Positions 1-12,100 of a DNA stretch of 64,000 bases are shown here, piece by piece. The stretch comes from Sinohyriopsis cumingii (taxonomy: Eukaryota; Mollusca; Bivalvia; Unionida; Unionidae): positions 29,394,077-29,458,076 of the forward strand of contig CM068842.1 in the NCBI GenBank assembly GCA_028554795.2, read 5' to 3'. Position 1 is the stretch's first letter, and each line of letters starts with the position of its first letter. The notes beneath the pieces are model-generated. The model saw nothing but the letters and a program-made list of their open reading frames with translations. It did not search any database and had not been told where the DNA came from. The position numbers and the translations under genes were made by a program.

Positions 1-830
1 AATGAAATCACTTCCTTCATATATTAAAGATACAACTACTTTCATTAAAAAGTTGAAGACTCTTCCACATCTATCTGATAATGTCAGTCCTGATATCATT
101 AGATGTAACATCACTATATACCAACATTCTGCATGCAGATGGTATTGAAGCGTGTAAATATTTTGTTGATAACAATCCTAATAATAGCACACTATCTAAT
201 GAAGATATTTGTAAAATAATAAAACTTGTCTTGGAAAATAATTATTTTCAATTTATTAATACGAATTACATACAGATAATGGGTACGTCAGTGGGTATTA
301 ATATGACTCCTACATACTCTTCACTTTCATGGGTAAATTAGAAAAAGATTTTCTTCAAAATGAAAAGTTTAATCCATCTCTTTGGTTCAGATTTTTAGAT
401 GACATATTTATGATCTGAAGCATTCAACTGAAGAACTGAAAAAATGTATTGATCACCTAAATCATTTTCACGCAACGATTAAATTTACTTATATTGCATC
501 TAGTATGCATGTTTCATTTTTAGATATAAATGTAATACAAAATATTGATAACACAATCTCTACAAATATTCATATCAAGGAAACTAATATCCACCAATAT
601 GTGGAATATTCTTCATGTGATCCCATGTCATGTAAAAACTGTGAAACATATAGCCAGTCCAAAAGATACTGATGCATTATTTCAGATGAATGTCAGTTAC
701 AAAATTTGTTGAATAAATTACAAACATATTTCCAAAATAGAAATTATCCTACACATGGAAAAGTTGAAAAATGGCAGATTTTATAGATATAATGAGTTAT
801 TAAGTTGAAGAAAAACAATAAATAAAGTGT
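1..830 (+). pseudogene. Penelope-like element reverse transcriptase, decayed 3' part
   Basis: Remnant of a retroelement reverse transcriptase, broken by frameshifts and stops. Conceptual translation in shifting frames gives the order typical of Penelope-like elements. LPSYIKDTTTFIKKLK is followed by ISLDVTSLYTNI (81-341 frame), which carries the first catalytic Asp. Next come IMGTSVG.NMTPTYSSL, FRFLDDIFMI (the YxDD-type catalytic box, here FLDD, near 390-410), IKFTYIASSMHVSFLDINV, YSSCDPMSCKN, and LNKLQTYFQNRNYP near 705-750. The element enters from the left edge. No GIY-YIG endonuclease is visible after the RT, so the copy is truncated or the endonuclease has decayed. Assignment is from motif order; a LINE is less likely because the LDVTSLYTNIPH-type block is characteristic of PLEs. 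Confidence 0.8.
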
Positions 831-839
831 TAATAACCA

Positions 840-1000
840 TGTGGCGACATCTCGGCATTACTATATATGATTCTTGGGGTGACTTCTCCAGGTGAAGTGG
901 GGCGACTTTTCCGACCACCATGGGGCGACTTCTCTTGACACCTGGGATGAGTTCTCCTAGGGCGAGTTCTCCATGGGTCGAGTTCTTCGCTATCCCAATC
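840..1000. repeat. GGCGACTTCTCC-type short imperfect repeats
   Basis: Six to eight imperfect copies of a short motif related to GGGGCGACTTCTCC occur here (for example GTGGCGACATCTC, GGGGTGACTTCTCC, GGGGCGACTTTTCC, GGGGCGACTTCTC, GGGCGAGTTCTCC). They lie directly after the retroelement relic. Irregular spacing suggests an old minisatellite or a MITE end. Function unknown. Confidence 0.5.
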
Positions 1001-1659
1001 CCTACACCTTAAGCTCCGCCCACCTGGGCTTGTACAGTTGGTACCGTTATACCCCCTTCTCTCTCTCTCTCTCTTTCAAAATCAATCAATCATTTAATCT
1101 GTTTCATATGGCAACGATGTCGTAGCATTGACATGCTCATCGATGAAGGAGATAGGTTTACTGATATTGGTACTAATGTTTGACAGACTGGGTAAAACGT
1201 ATGTCCAGATACCATATGACTACTTACCTTTAAATACTGAATTGAGCGTTCTTTGTTGAAGTTCATAGAGTAGACCAACAAATAGAACTCTGCTTTTTTC
1301 TTTCTTTCTGACTCCTGAAATGTCAATAAAAGTACGATCTACTTCTAGATTTGGGAGCAAAGAACAAATGGGCTCTTATCGTTACTTACAATTGGACTGT
1401 CAGTCATACATGTCGTTATAAAATATTATTTGTTATTATTATTATTATTTTAAGCAATATGTATGACTGATAGTTAAATTCTAAGCAACGATACAAGCAT
1501 TGTGGCAATGAATAGCCGTTGGTTTTTTTTTTTCGACACCTAGGCCAAATCATCTTGGTATGAGTTGTCATGAATTCATATTCTAACTTAGCTTCAAATT
1601 TTGCTGTTCACATCTAGTAATTCCAGGTACAACACTTGTATACTTTTTCATTTGATTAC

Positions 1660-1771
1660 ATAATTGGCCTTGAAAAATGGGCTATGTTCTGTTATTATTA
1701 TTAATATTACTATTATTATTATTATTATTATTGTTATATAATTGGCCTTGAAAAATGGGCTATGTTCTGTT
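1660..1771. repeat. 34-bp exact direct repeat flanking an ATT microsatellite
   Basis: The 34 bases at 1660-1693 recur without change at 1738-1771, separated by an imperfect (ATT)n tract. This looks like a slippage or replication-restart duplication seeded by the microsatellite. Confidence 0.85.
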
Positions 1772-1967
1772 GATCAGATTAATACATGTGAAGTTTAGAA
1801 TGCAATCAAATATTTCACAATGAATATTGGTTACCATAAATCCAATTCTGGCAGATATAATGAGAACATTACAAATGTTTTGATAGTTAAGAAAAGCTAG
1901 AACACACAGACATTATACTGCTTTTCTCACACCCACCTCATAAACATCATGTTCTCTCACCCTGTCT

Positions 1968-2002
<35 letters not shown>

Positions 2003-2730
2003 AAACATATCAACACTACTGATTCATGTGGGGATTTACTGATTTATGGGTCATTTCCTACATTTGCTCTATAAGCAGTAAATCTTGCTTGTGTTTCAAT
2101 TTGACATTTATAGTTTGTCCTGTATTATGTATAATATCTCTGTAGCTCAATGAATTTTCAGGTTAGCATCGTTAAATAAATGGAGCTACAAGTAACTAAT
2201 TTGTTTCATGCAAAAAATATTTTAACAATGCCCCAATTAACATAGGGAGTAAAACATTTAATATATGCTTAAAACATGGTGGTCTGTTTACACCAAATTT
2301 TTTATACCACCATGACACGTGGAAGAGTCAGTTTGTTTATGAAGGAGTGACCAGCTTTCCTATTTGGCTATATTTGGCCATAATTTAGTTGCCTCCATTT
2401 TATTTTATTTTTGCAGTATTAAAATTGGACTCTTCCAGAACTCAGGATGAACATTGCACATTACATGAACACAGACCAGTCTTTTTCACCATCTATTGAA
2501 TGAATGGTGTTGTACTATATGTCATAATGAATTATGTTTGAATCATTTGTACACAAAATGAATTTGCTAACTTTATCTAAATTTCGAGACTTTCTTGGTA
2601 ATACTCAGCGAGATGCGGATATCATTCATGATGCTTTGTGGAACAAACTATAACTATTTAATAAAGCTTATTGTGAATATACATTTATAATGCTTGGGAA
2701 GAACCTTATGACCTTATCTTGAAGGTCATT

Positions 2731-2849
2731 GGATATCATGATGTTATTTAGAATTTTCTGGTGGAGTTGCCCCTCCCACCTCCCAGTCTCTTGGATATCA
2801 TGATGTCATTCAGAATTTTCTGGTGGAGTTGCACCTCCCAGTCTCCCTG
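2731..2849. repeat. 62-bp tandem duplication
   Basis: GGATATCATGATG...CCTCCCAGTCTC occurs at 2731-2792 and again at 2793-2849 with a few substitutions and a small deletion. Short chance reading frames across it are not considered genes. Confidence 0.8.
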
Positions 2850-3117
2850 TGTTGGAGGAAACTTGGTGGTTAATTTTAACATGAAAAAAAATTCATTCAT
2901 CTCAGTTTACACATCTCTTTTTCTCTTCATGCTTGTATTATGTAGATAGAGATGAGATATAGATCGACACTATGCTCCTCGGTGTATAAAAAACAGAAAT
3001 ACTAAATACAGTCCTAAATACTTGAATGAACTGATAAGAACCTAAATGCAGATGTAGAACAACACTATAATTTAGTTAAATTTATTGACATTTGTTTCTG
3101 TTTATTTTGTATTACAG

Positions 3118-3199
3118 CAGAGCCAGTTGTTGGGAGGAACTTGGCACATCTTCCGGAGGATGCTGTGTTCATCCATTGCAATGTGGGAGATAGACCATT
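3118..3199 (+). CDS. TXNDC17: TXNDC17 internal exon (82 nt)
   Basis: The acceptor is TATTACAG at 3117 and the donor is CATT|GTAAGA. It enters in phase 1 and leaves in phase 2, and encodes AEPVVGRNLAHLPEDAVFIH then CNVGDRP. An alternative acceptor three bases later (CAGCAG) would delete one residue and keep frame. Confidence 0.92.
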
Positions 3200-6100
3200 G
3201 TAAGATCATTGGAAATGTGTATTCAGTCTGCATTAGAAAACATTTCTCCTCCCCCAACCCCATGTAACCTCGCAGCTCTCTGTCTATCCTGCAACAAATG
3301 TTTGCTCATACAGCATACACACTGAAGTTGTTGTTGTTGTTCTAGGGTTTAACGCCATTTTTCAGCACAAGATAGGCTATACATGGCGGCCAGTATAACT
3401 GGTGGAGGAAGAAACCTGGAAAACCCAGGGAAGAACCACTGACCCATGAGAAGCTACTGTTAGGCTTTCCCACATTCCCATGCTAGCCTTGGACTTGAAC
3501 CCACACAGACAGAGGTGAGATGGCAGTGATCCGGAACGGTGAGCGCTTTAGACCACTCGGCCACTCGGGGGCCCCTTACACACTGAAGTAAAAATCTTTT
3601 AAATATTCTTGCCATTTAAAAGTGACACTGTTTCATTTCTGCTGACTTCCTTTGACAAGCACTTCAGCACATTTTAATGGCATCTCACTTTGTGCCTTGA
3701 AGACTTTTCACCTCTCTCTTTGCTGCACAGTATAAGTGCTGTTTAGAAAACATCATTAAAATAATTTCTTCCTTCCCCACAAAGTGGAACAAAATTAGCT
3801 GTCTTGTGCCTCACACCTCAATAGTATGCCCAATCACACAAGCTTTATCTAGCTGTGTTTATATGCTTTTGGCAGCCTTTACAGCATTTAATAGGTTGCA
3901 ACTTGAAAAGACAACCATATATATTCCTACAACATTTTTCATCAAATACTTTATTGTTCTATGCTTTATAGAGTATAGGTCATAATTGGAAGAAGCAAAG
4001 TGATTTATGGAATATATTTTGCCCGTTTTCCCATTAGTACATGTATTAAGAAACATATTCACATTTGTTCTTCATTTAAATTATTACAGTACTGCACAGA
4101 CCACAACATATCAAAGTAATACTACATTAATAATGAAAGCATAGTAATATTAAATAATATAGCTGGAATAGATGTTTCAGATTCAACATTCTCATAACTC
4201 TGTATATAGATTTATTCTCACATTAGGTCACAATAAATGAGAGAGATGGAGAGAGAATAGCTAATGTCAGTTACATATTCTACCCAAATTTTCATAAACA
4301 GTATCACAATTTGTAGAGTGTTGGGCTGTTGATCTAATGTCACTCATTTGATAGGTGCTCAGACCAGACCAGGTCGGCTGCTTTGGTGTGTCAGTAGGAA
4401 ATGAACTTAGCTTCCATTTCCTGATTATGATATAGTCATTTTTTAACTTAAATTGCTGTTAAAACCAAACCAATCCAAGTCATACGGTGCTTGAATATGA
4501 CACTAGCTTACTCGCAAAATATATGTTAAATTGTGGAAAATGCGGTTGTGAGATTTGACACATCCTTTTTGTGAGTGCCCCATTTTCCATTGTTATCCAG
4601 CAAATCATTTATAACACTCCTTTAAGTACCATATACTCTCACTTAAAAGACCATTACAACTTTAAGCTGCATAGACCAAGATCCGCCAATGCATAATGAA
4701 TCAGCAGATCTGGGTCTGTGTAGTTTTCTAGAAGTAATCAGTAGAAGAAAGAAGACTGACCCTGACCTGCAGATGCATTATGTTATGGCAGATCAGTATC
4801 TTTGTTGTTTACAGTTTACATTGACTTATAAGTGAGTATATACAGTACATAAATTGAGCAAAAAATGCATACCTAATAATGAACCTTTCTTTGGCTTTGA
4901 TTCATTTGCCATTAGACAAAACTTTCGAGCTTGTAGTGTAATATTGATAACACAGTAGACTAGGGAACAGTCATTTTATTTTTGCAAGGCTATGGAGGAA
5001 ATCTCTTCTGCATCCAACCATTTTATTCGCAAGTATTTATTTATTTTTTTATATCATCTTCATTTTAGATGAATCAGATATTATGTAAATGTAGATGATG
5101 TCGAGAAATTTTAAATATTTGTAAATATAACGGTTGAATGAAAGAAAGATATCATCCATCCCATTTAAAAACTAATGTTTTTGTGTCTCCTCTGATGACT
5201 TGAGGGGCCCCGAGTGGTCTAAAGTGCTATCCTTTATGGATCACTGCCATCTCACCTCTGCTTGCGCTGGTTCGAGTCTCAGATTCAGCCAATGTGGGTA
5301 TGTGAGAAAGCTTGCCAGTAGCATCTCGTGGGTTGGTGGTTCTTTCCAGGGTTTTCCCGGGTTCTTCCTCCACCATTAACACTGGCTGCCATGTATAGTT
5401 ATCGTGTGCTGAAAAATGGTGTTAAACCCCACATCAACAACAACAACAACTGCTGACTTGCATTGCTAGTATTTATTGCAGGATGTCCAGTCACAGGTAT
5501 TTTGTCACAATTAACTTATATATAAACACCCACATTTATCTTTCTTTCTTTGTGTCCCACTTGCCAAACAAAGGGACCTGAGATTGAAACTCACAGTGGC
5601 ATTCCAAATGTTTTTTACTTTTTTTTAATTTTTATGCTCAAATTTTCTTTTAAGCTCATTCATCTCAGTTTTTTTTAAATTTTTTAAACTTCTTTTATTC
5701 CATTCAAGGATGGGCAATTTAGCTAGTGATCTAGATTATCCCTAAAATTAAAATGGTTGTCTCTAACATGTTCTTGTTAGTCTGATGAGGCTATCTGTCT
5801 AGGAACCATGAATGGTTAAAAAATATGAACATGGACTTGTGTGATCTTGATTAGCTGGATGGTACATCATTATAAGATTCATGCATCAAAATAAAGATTG
5901 AGCATGTAAATTTTAGTGCGCATCAGTTTGGTTTTCCAAAGATTCAGCATCTGTGATTAACACTTGCAGTAAAAAGATCCAAAAATCTAAATCTGTTCAA
6001 GTAATCTTGTAGGTTATATCTACTAGCACTATTTGACTTAGAGAAATTATTGCAGAGAATTTTGCAGTGTTTCTTTTAAAGCCTTTGTAAAAAGCAATCT

Positions 6101-9100
6101 GTATTACAATATATATGTATATTCATTTCAGGGCTTCAGGCAGTTTTGTGCTAACAGGGTGGGTGGTCAGGACAGATGGGGTGGTTTTCCCAGGGCAATA
6201 TAGATCATTGGGCATCAAAACCACAGGCACCAGTGGTCTTGGAGCACCAAAACCCCTTTGGGTCATTATTGTCATCTTTGGTACCTTTTACCATTAGTAT
6301 GCCATATCTTTCAAGACAACCTATTCAGTGTTGAGGACATTCTTCTGGTGTGTTGTTATATTTGGATGTAATTAATCTGGTTGCTTACTTTTGGATTTTT
6401 TCATGTTCATTCTGTAATACTGTGACAGGATCAACATTTTTACAAGCACATTCTAAAAATTCTAATCCTTGGCAAGAAAATTTTGTGACATTTTATGGGC
6501 AAGATGATAAGTTAGGTCTTTATAGTTCTAAAGTACAATTTGCCCTGGTGTATAGTTCTTGAGTGTGAAGGTTCCATTTCAGATCACTAGTAATTTATAA
6601 CTCTTAATATTTTCTTTGGAGATGATGTTTTAAAGAAGTTCCTTCTCTGAAATATAACAAAATAACTTTATGGGATTTTGTTTTATCATTCTCATTTTAT
6701 TTCATTTTTTGGGAATGGAATCATTATCTCATTTTCATGCCCATTAAAATGCAAGAAAAAAAAAATAACAGCAAACATATCACATGTACATACACTAAAC
6801 TTATTTATTAAACATTAAATTGAAAATTATAACTGGTTGTGATAGAAAAGTATTAAAGTTCCTTCTTCCTCTAAAATTACTAGCTTACAGTAAAGAATAA
6901 GAATATTTAATGATGAAGAAAATAAATATTTCTAGTAGGGTTTTGCAAGTTGATATTTTCCCCAAATGTGTAAAAAGAATGTACTGAAAACAATTAGATT
7001 CAAGTTCTGTCATTCAAGGGAAGACATTGGTAAATGAACCTGTTATTTGAAAACTACACAAGATGTCACATCAACTTTGCTTATTTAACAAAGTAAGATT
7101 GAAACATTCAGAATCATACCTTAGGGTAAGCTTATGAAGGAGTAGTGGAACAAAACTTATTTGATACAAACTTGGAATACCTAGTTTCACAATTTAGTTA
7201 TTTCTCATGTTGAAAATGTTAATTCTCCATTTTGGTAAGATCCACATCAACACAGTCACTTAAAGACAGTAAGGTGAAAGTAGGTAATTGTGACCTATTT
7301 ATCATGTTTATTGACTGCAAGACTGTACATGAATCCGTGTTTGAAAAGTAGAGGAGAATGCAACAAGTTCATGTCCTTACTGGAGCATAACAAATAGTTT
7401 ACTGTGACCACCTTGAACCAGCAATAAGTATTTATATCTGAATTAATTGCAAGTAACATGTTTGCTGTCTGTGCATTATTTCAGAAAATATGTGAAAATG
7501 CATTAACACTACTGGGGAAGAGTTACTGATGTCTCACCTATACTTAGCAGGAAGACTGTAAAAGTATGTCAAATGTGGTGTCTTTGCATGCATAAATTAT
7601 GGTTGAAATTTGTCTTAGAAAGCTTTAACATTGCCAATAGCTTTGGAATAGCCATTTACTCAGCATGGTTTTGCAGGCTTGGTATAAAAGAGGGGAAAAA
7701 AAATATTGTTGAAAAGTCAGCACAAATAAAAGTCAGAAATATTGGTTACAACCTTAGAAGCAAGTTGAAAGAAAACTGGCAATAACTATATTAGGAAAAT
7801 GATTAGAATTTTCTGAGAATTCATTTTGAATTCAATTGGTGATAAGGCCATGTTGAGTTTAAGGTATGGTCCTTCGTGTGTTGTATTTTGTCACCTTTTT
7901 CTCAAAAGCTACTTGACATAATTCAGTCAGTTGCATCCTGGTGTTAGTCTCTGTCAATTGTGTACAGATAAAACCAGCCCACTTTCCAATATGGCCACCT
8001 TTACTAAAAATAAAAAATCTTTAAATGACATTTTCTCGAAAGACACTAAAAAAATTTGACCAAATTAAATTGAGGGCATCCTGGCACAAAAGGGCTATCA
8101 AATTTGTACAAATGGCGCCTATTTGCCATCAAATATTGCTGCCAATACATGTACTAAAATCAGTGAAATATTTAAAAATTACTATTCAAAATCTATCAAC
8201 AGAATTCAAACAAATTTGACAAAAACATTCTGGCATGAAGGGCATTCACATTTATACAAATGAAGGTCACTGTCACTAATAGTAGCGAGAACTTGAAATG
8301 ACTTCTTCGAAACTTTTTGACAGAATTTGGCTACATCTGACAGAGAGCTTCTTGGCATGAAAGGCGTTTTAAACCAAAGGTGTACAAATGATTCTCAAAT
8401 ATGACTTCAGTTACTGAAAATAGAAATGCCTTTATATTAACTTATTCTCAAATACAGCTGATCAGAATTTGTCAAAATTTAACAGAAAATATCCTGTCAT
8501 CAAGGGCATTCATATTTATATCAATGATGCTGATATACCATCAAATAATGATTCTGTTATTAAAAATGAAATTTATACAAAAACAACAACAAAACCCTAA
8601 AACATTACCCTAAAAAATCCAGAACAGAATTTGACCAAATTTGTAAGAAACCACTATGGCATCATGGGCTTTGAAGTTGATACAAATGATACCAATCCTA
8701 GGTCTGGGTATAGGCAGTTCAGTTCCAGTACGATGCATTTGATATGCTACTTCTGATTTGTGATTTGTATTGCCAATACAGTTACAGTACTAATGAGGCA
8801 TGTGTATTTCCAATACTTTTATAATACTAATCAGGCATGTCCGCCTGTAAATTGTTCCCGTGTTTGCCACTTAAGCCATATTATACTGAAATGATTCATT
8901 ATCAAGGATATGGGAATACACTGGATGCATCATTGTTTGTGTGGACTGATGCAAAACAAACACTAAGGCATGATGTTTTACGTAGACAGTTTTGTTTACC
9001 TACTGTTTGATTGAATGTGAAAAACATGTTTTATTGATTTATTTCCTATACTGAACATGATTTCTATGGTAAATAGATTATTTATTGGAATTATAAAATT

Positions 9101-12100
9101 TCTTATTGAACTTTGTCATATGTGCATGCAGTATTGATAAGCTCCAGTTTATCTGTATTCAGTTCTAGCCAGTCCACCATTAAATATGGTCAGGTTACTA
9201 AACAGAGAAAAATATTTAAACAGCTTTATATAAAAAATTACAAAAAAAAATTTGACTAGCTTTGAGAGAAAACTCTATTAGAGGCCTTAAATTATTGGAG
9301 AAATGAAGCTGATAATGCCATTAAATGTGGATGAAAAATGCCCCAGAATAGAGAATCCTTGAAAAAGTTGCAGTTAACAGTATTGGAAGAAATTTCTACA
9401 TAAAGTATTCTTTTGATAATTGATTTCAAGGCCAACTGTTCTTGTATTCTACTATTAGGTTGTTGTCGGCCTGGAGAGCAGTTTCAGGCCCACTGAGATA
9501 TCTTTATAAATTTTTGCAAATTTTTTGTTTTTGTTGTTATTTAAATTTGTGGACTTGGAAAAGGGTTCAATTAATTTGCATTTGTAGTAACCATGAACTT
9601 CCTGAAAATAGGAATACCAGGAGTAGTGTGATAATGGGGATTTAAGACTGCTTTACCTGTTTTCAGTTCCCAGGCCTGAAACCCCTTCTGACTTTTTCTT
9701 CACCGAGGATTTTTGCACACGTTTTTCTGTGTTTTTAGCCCATGTGGATGTTGTTATGGGTTGGGAGCTGCAGCTCTATGTGCTTACTTACAGATCAGTA
9801 TACACTGGCAACTGTTTACTCTAATGTTACTGACTGTAAATCAGTTAACTGTTTTGGGTTGTTAGTGTCCCAGTTCCACATCATACTCCAGGACCTGTAT
9901 GCATCTTGAATATCTTTGGGTTTTAAAATCCTTTTCCCTGTCCTTGAATATTCTTGAATAATGACCAGATGTTGAGTGTGTTCTTGAATATATTTGAATG
10001 TTATGAAAATTAAAGCAAAATAATCTATTTGAACCAGCATTTTGTTTGTGCATTTATATTTTTTTATTGTTCATATTTTGAAAAATGTTGGAGTTGAAAG
10101 TTTTAAGTGAACAGCGAGTGAATGTCTCTTCTGCTAATTGCATATCAATGGTATCCCTTTTAAAACATTCTGGAAAATAAACTCTGGCAGTACAGTTTCT
10201 TTACTTCATAAAGGGTATATCAAGTGTTGTTGTCGTTGTTATTGTGGGGTTTAACACCATTTTTCAGCACACGATAGACTATGCATGGCAGCCAGTATTA
10301 ATGGTGGAGGAAGAACCCAGGAAAAGCCTGAGAAGAACCACCGACCCACGAGAAGCAAGCTTTCTCACATACCCACATTGGCTGAATCCTAGACTTGAAC
10401 CCACACGGACAGAGGTGAGATGGCAGTGATCCAAACAGAGAGTGCTTTAGACCACTTGGCCACTCGGGGACCCCTATATCAAGTGTTAATCAGCTGTTTT
10501 TAAAGGGTGAGCAAGTAAAGAAAGTGACTTATCAGTCATGATTCATCACTATAAATGGGGTTCTTACTGCTTTCACAAAACATGGCTTGAAAGGAAGGAA
10601 TATAAAATAGAGATTGACATCAGAAAAGTGACAAAAGCACTAACAAGCCAGGGATCGTCCTGGGCTTCGCCAATGTCGCAAATTGCGATTTGTTTTTACT
10701 ACTGGCAACAAAAATATCCCATCTGGCAATTTTTTTGGCAACAGACTTTCTGGTTATTTAATTTGTACATACAATCATGGATTTGGACTGGATAAATTAA
10801 AAGGGAGAATGAAGGAAGCCACAAACTTGACTAAGCAATGCATTGGAATCGATCTGTTACACAAACGATCCTTTGTTCGTATTGACAACCCCATCTTTAC
10901 AGTGCATTGTTACATCATAATCTGCTTATGCTGACATCTGGGCTGAGTACTGTATGCTGTGTTACAGTCAATCATGCTACCGAACTATACCTGCAACTGA
11001 CCGACTTCTGAAGACGCGAATAGAACAGATACAATTAATTGAATGGCTAATCCTTCTGTTGTTTTTTTGTTTTTTTTTACCTATACCAATACAATAGTTT
11101 TGTTGAACCTTCATAGAAAACTGATAACCTTTGAAGTACCGACTACTGCGTATAAATACAAAGCAAATGGAAAAAATCTCAATCACAATTATATCTGTTG
11201 CCAGTACAGCATTTTACTCATTGATCTTTTCCTTTTGCCATCAATCCGTGTTACGGCTGCAGAGACTTAAACTCCGCAACAAGAAATAGCAAAAAAAAAC
11301 AGTTTTGCATAATTAATAATAATTATTTATTTCTCAAAATACAGTAGTGAAAAAATCCCTAAATTGGGTGTGAATTTATGCTTATATATACGGTCCAATA
11401 TTGCCAGGTGTTGACTCATGTAAGTTTCATTCGTGGGAATGGAGATCCTATTTTGCTTGTCGAGAAAATTTATACAGCATTCAGTGATCATTCTTGGGAT
11501 TTAGGAAGCAATTCACTACAAGCTTTGTGAAGCTAGCCATAAGGGGGGGGGGGCTGCTGAGAGACTACTGGTGTCACCTGTCAGCACTGTAGACTGTGAA
11601 CGTGGATTCAGTAAGATGAACCTCATAAAAACTGACATCAGAAATAAACTCTGCATCTCATCTCGAGAGAATTTAATGAGAATCAGCATGTACAGATGTG
11701 AAAAATTAGACTTTGAAACTGCATCCAACAAGTGGGCAGCCCTAAAATCGCGACGGATCTTCATGTAACACTTTGTAACATTTTGTTAATGTTTGTTGTA
11801 ATTAGAGTATTAACTAACCCATCTTTTGTAATTTTCATTGCCTGTTACATTAATAGACTAAATTAACACTTGAAAAAATGTACACTACTTGTTCTGGCGA
11901 AAATTGGCGACAAAATATTGAGGTTGGCGATTTTTTTGGCGACAGCTTTTTAAAAACCAGGACCATCCCTGCAAGCATACAGATTTCCATCTAAGAAGTT
12001 TTTTCCCAACTTTTTTCTTTTCTTTTTTACTCTTAAGACTATGAGTTTTTTGTTTGTTTTTTGTTGTTATTTTCTGTGGTGCTAGTGTTATACACCATAT

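Larger units (their letters stand above)
1001..3117. other. Non-coding, upstream part of a TXNDC17 intron
   Basis: No coding signal was found; in particular no exon carrying the WCPDC active site of TXNDC17. It contains a CT run (1057-1074), several ATT microsatellites (1431-1450, 1693-1735, 1972-2000) and two local duplications described separately. It ends in the acceptor of the first TXNDC17 exon in the window. Confidence 0.6.

Noticed and set aside
1001-3117. Search for the WCPDC active-site exon of TXNDC17
   Set aside because: No stretch encoding W-C-P-D-C with a suitable phase-1 donor was found; the exon is taken to lie upstream of the window.
10244-10429. Reading frames such as MGFNTIFQHTIDYAW and, at 56483-56771, MAVIRNGERFRPL-type peptides
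   Set aside because: They lie entirely within SINE A copies and recur wherever the SINE occurs.
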